NCBI GenBank assembly: GCA_018224415.1
Contig: JAGTUZ010000180.1
Span: 1 to 22,188, forward strand
Length of the DNA stretch: 22,188 nt
DNA from: Bacteroidota bacterium
GTDB lineage: Bacteria; Bacteroidota; Ignavibacteria; SZUA-365
Direction: 5' to 3'
The notes under the pieces are model-generated. The model made no database searches and had not been told where the DNA came from. It saw only the letters and a program-made list of their open reading frames with translations. Below are positions 21,602 to 22,188 of the stretch, piece by piece (positions within the stretch are counted from its first letter, which is position 1; every line of letters begins with the position of its first letter). The position numbers and the translations under genes were made by a program.

Positions 21602-22188
21602 ATGCAGGCAATTGCACAAACGAACTTTGACGGACTGACCCTCTTCCGCCGCGGAAAGGTGCGCGACGTATACGATCTGGGCGAGACCCTGCTGATCGTG
21701 GCCACCGACCGGCTGTCGGCCTTCGATGTCGTCCTCCCAGATCCCATTCCCATGAAAGGCACGGTGCTGACCCAGATCTCAAAATTCTGGTTCGACCGCA
21801 CCGGGCACATCGTCCGCAACCATCTCATTTCCACCGACGTGGCCGATTATCCCGCCGAATGCGCGCCGTACGCGGAGCAGCTGCGCGGTCGCAGCATGCT
21901 CGTGCGCAAGACGCAGCCCCTCGCCATCGAATGCGTGGTCCGTGGCTACCTGACCGGCTCGGGCCTGAAGGAATACCGCAAGACGCAGTCGGTGTGCGGC
22001 ATCGCGCTGCCCGACGGACTCGTCGACGGCTCCATGCTGCCCGAACCGCTGTTCACTCCCTCGACCAAGGCGGAAGTCGGACATGACGAGAACATCGATT
22101 TCGATGCGGCCGCGGGCATCGTCGGGCGAGACCTCGCGCAGAAGGCCAGCGATCTGAGCATCGCGCTCTACAGCTTCGCGCGCGACTA
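21602..22188 (+). CDS. purC: Phosphoribosylaminoimidazole-succinocarboxamide synthase, 3' end cut by window
   Basis: SAICAR synthase joins CAIR and aspartate with ATP in de novo purine synthesis. The first 195 residues are present. Motifs are RRGKVRDVYDLGETLLIVAT (16-35), DRLSAFDVVLPDPIPMKG (36-53), RKTQPLAIECVVRGYLTGSG (102-121) and FTPSTKAEVGHDENI (151-165). The segment pattern matches the longer (about 300-residue) form of the enzyme. The ATG at 21602 is preceded by GAGGAGAAACGCG, a good ribosome binding site. It lies 77 bases after tRNA-Arg, with a hairpin between. No other purine gene is in view. Confidence 0.96.
   Translation, partial: MQAIAQTNFDGLTLFRRGKVRDVYDLGETLLIVATDRLSAFDVVLPDPIPMKGTVLTQISKFWFDRTGHIVRNHLISTDVADYPAECAPYAEQLRGRSMLVRKTQPLAIECVVRGYLTGSGLKEYRKTQSVCGIALPDGLVDGSMLPEPLFTPSTKAEVGHDENIDFDAAAGIVGRDLAQKASDLSIALYSFARD

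Overview
The window is GC-rich and mostly housekeeping DNA. It probably comes from an FCB-group bacterium (Bacteroidota/Chlorobiota side, for example an Ignavibacteria- or Kapabacteria-like lineage). The reasons are paired Gram-negative outer-membrane beta-barrel proteins, a secreted beta-helix protein ending in a FlgD-Ig/type IX-like domain, a tRNA without encoded CCA, and ordinary TTGACA/TATATT promoters with GGAGG ribosome binding sites. Those last signals are unlike classic Bacteroidetes. The taxonomic placement is inference.

Layout, left to right. Positions 1-2081 (minus) hold a truncated B12-dependent ribonucleotide reductase with its own strong promoter. Positions 2613-5277 (minus) are a probable operon of two outer-membrane beta-barrel proteins followed by anmK (anhydro-MurNAc kinase). 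Positions 5278-5685 are a divergent regulatory region with four copies of a 22-bp tandem repeat. Positions 5686-7539 (plus) encode a secreted parallel beta-helix protein closed by a textbook terminator. Positions 7697-10186 (minus) are priA. Positions 10214-11103 hold two copies of an inverted-repeat intergenic element (E1, E2) bracketing a small secreted calcium-binding-repeat protein. Positions 11047-13927 (minus) form a probable run of a CoA-binding protein, a candidate 42-residue small protein, an aldo/keto reductase and an RlmL-like rRNA methyltransferase. Positions 14059-16528 (minus) hold a HigB/HigA-type toxin-antitoxin pair followed by an asparagine-synthase-like protein that lacks the glutaminase cysteine. 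Positions 16631-17332 (minus) encode an unrecognised exported glycine-rich protein. Positions 17467-21225 (minus) are lysS followed by pcrA/uvrD. Positions 21451-22188 (plus) are tRNA-Arg(ACG) and the start of purC.

The core genes serve dNTP synthesis, replication restart and repair, translation, purine synthesis and wall recycling; they do not form one pathway. The accessory signals are the E1/E2 element pair (E2 supplies the C-terminal codons and stop of the methyltransferase and holds a 42-bp perfect palindrome), the 22-bp tandem repeats, the glutaminase-dead asparagine synthase homologue beside a toxin-antitoxin pair, and the small ORF between the CoA-binding and aldo/keto reductase genes. 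I see no convincing new multi-gene system; the repeat elements are the best lead.
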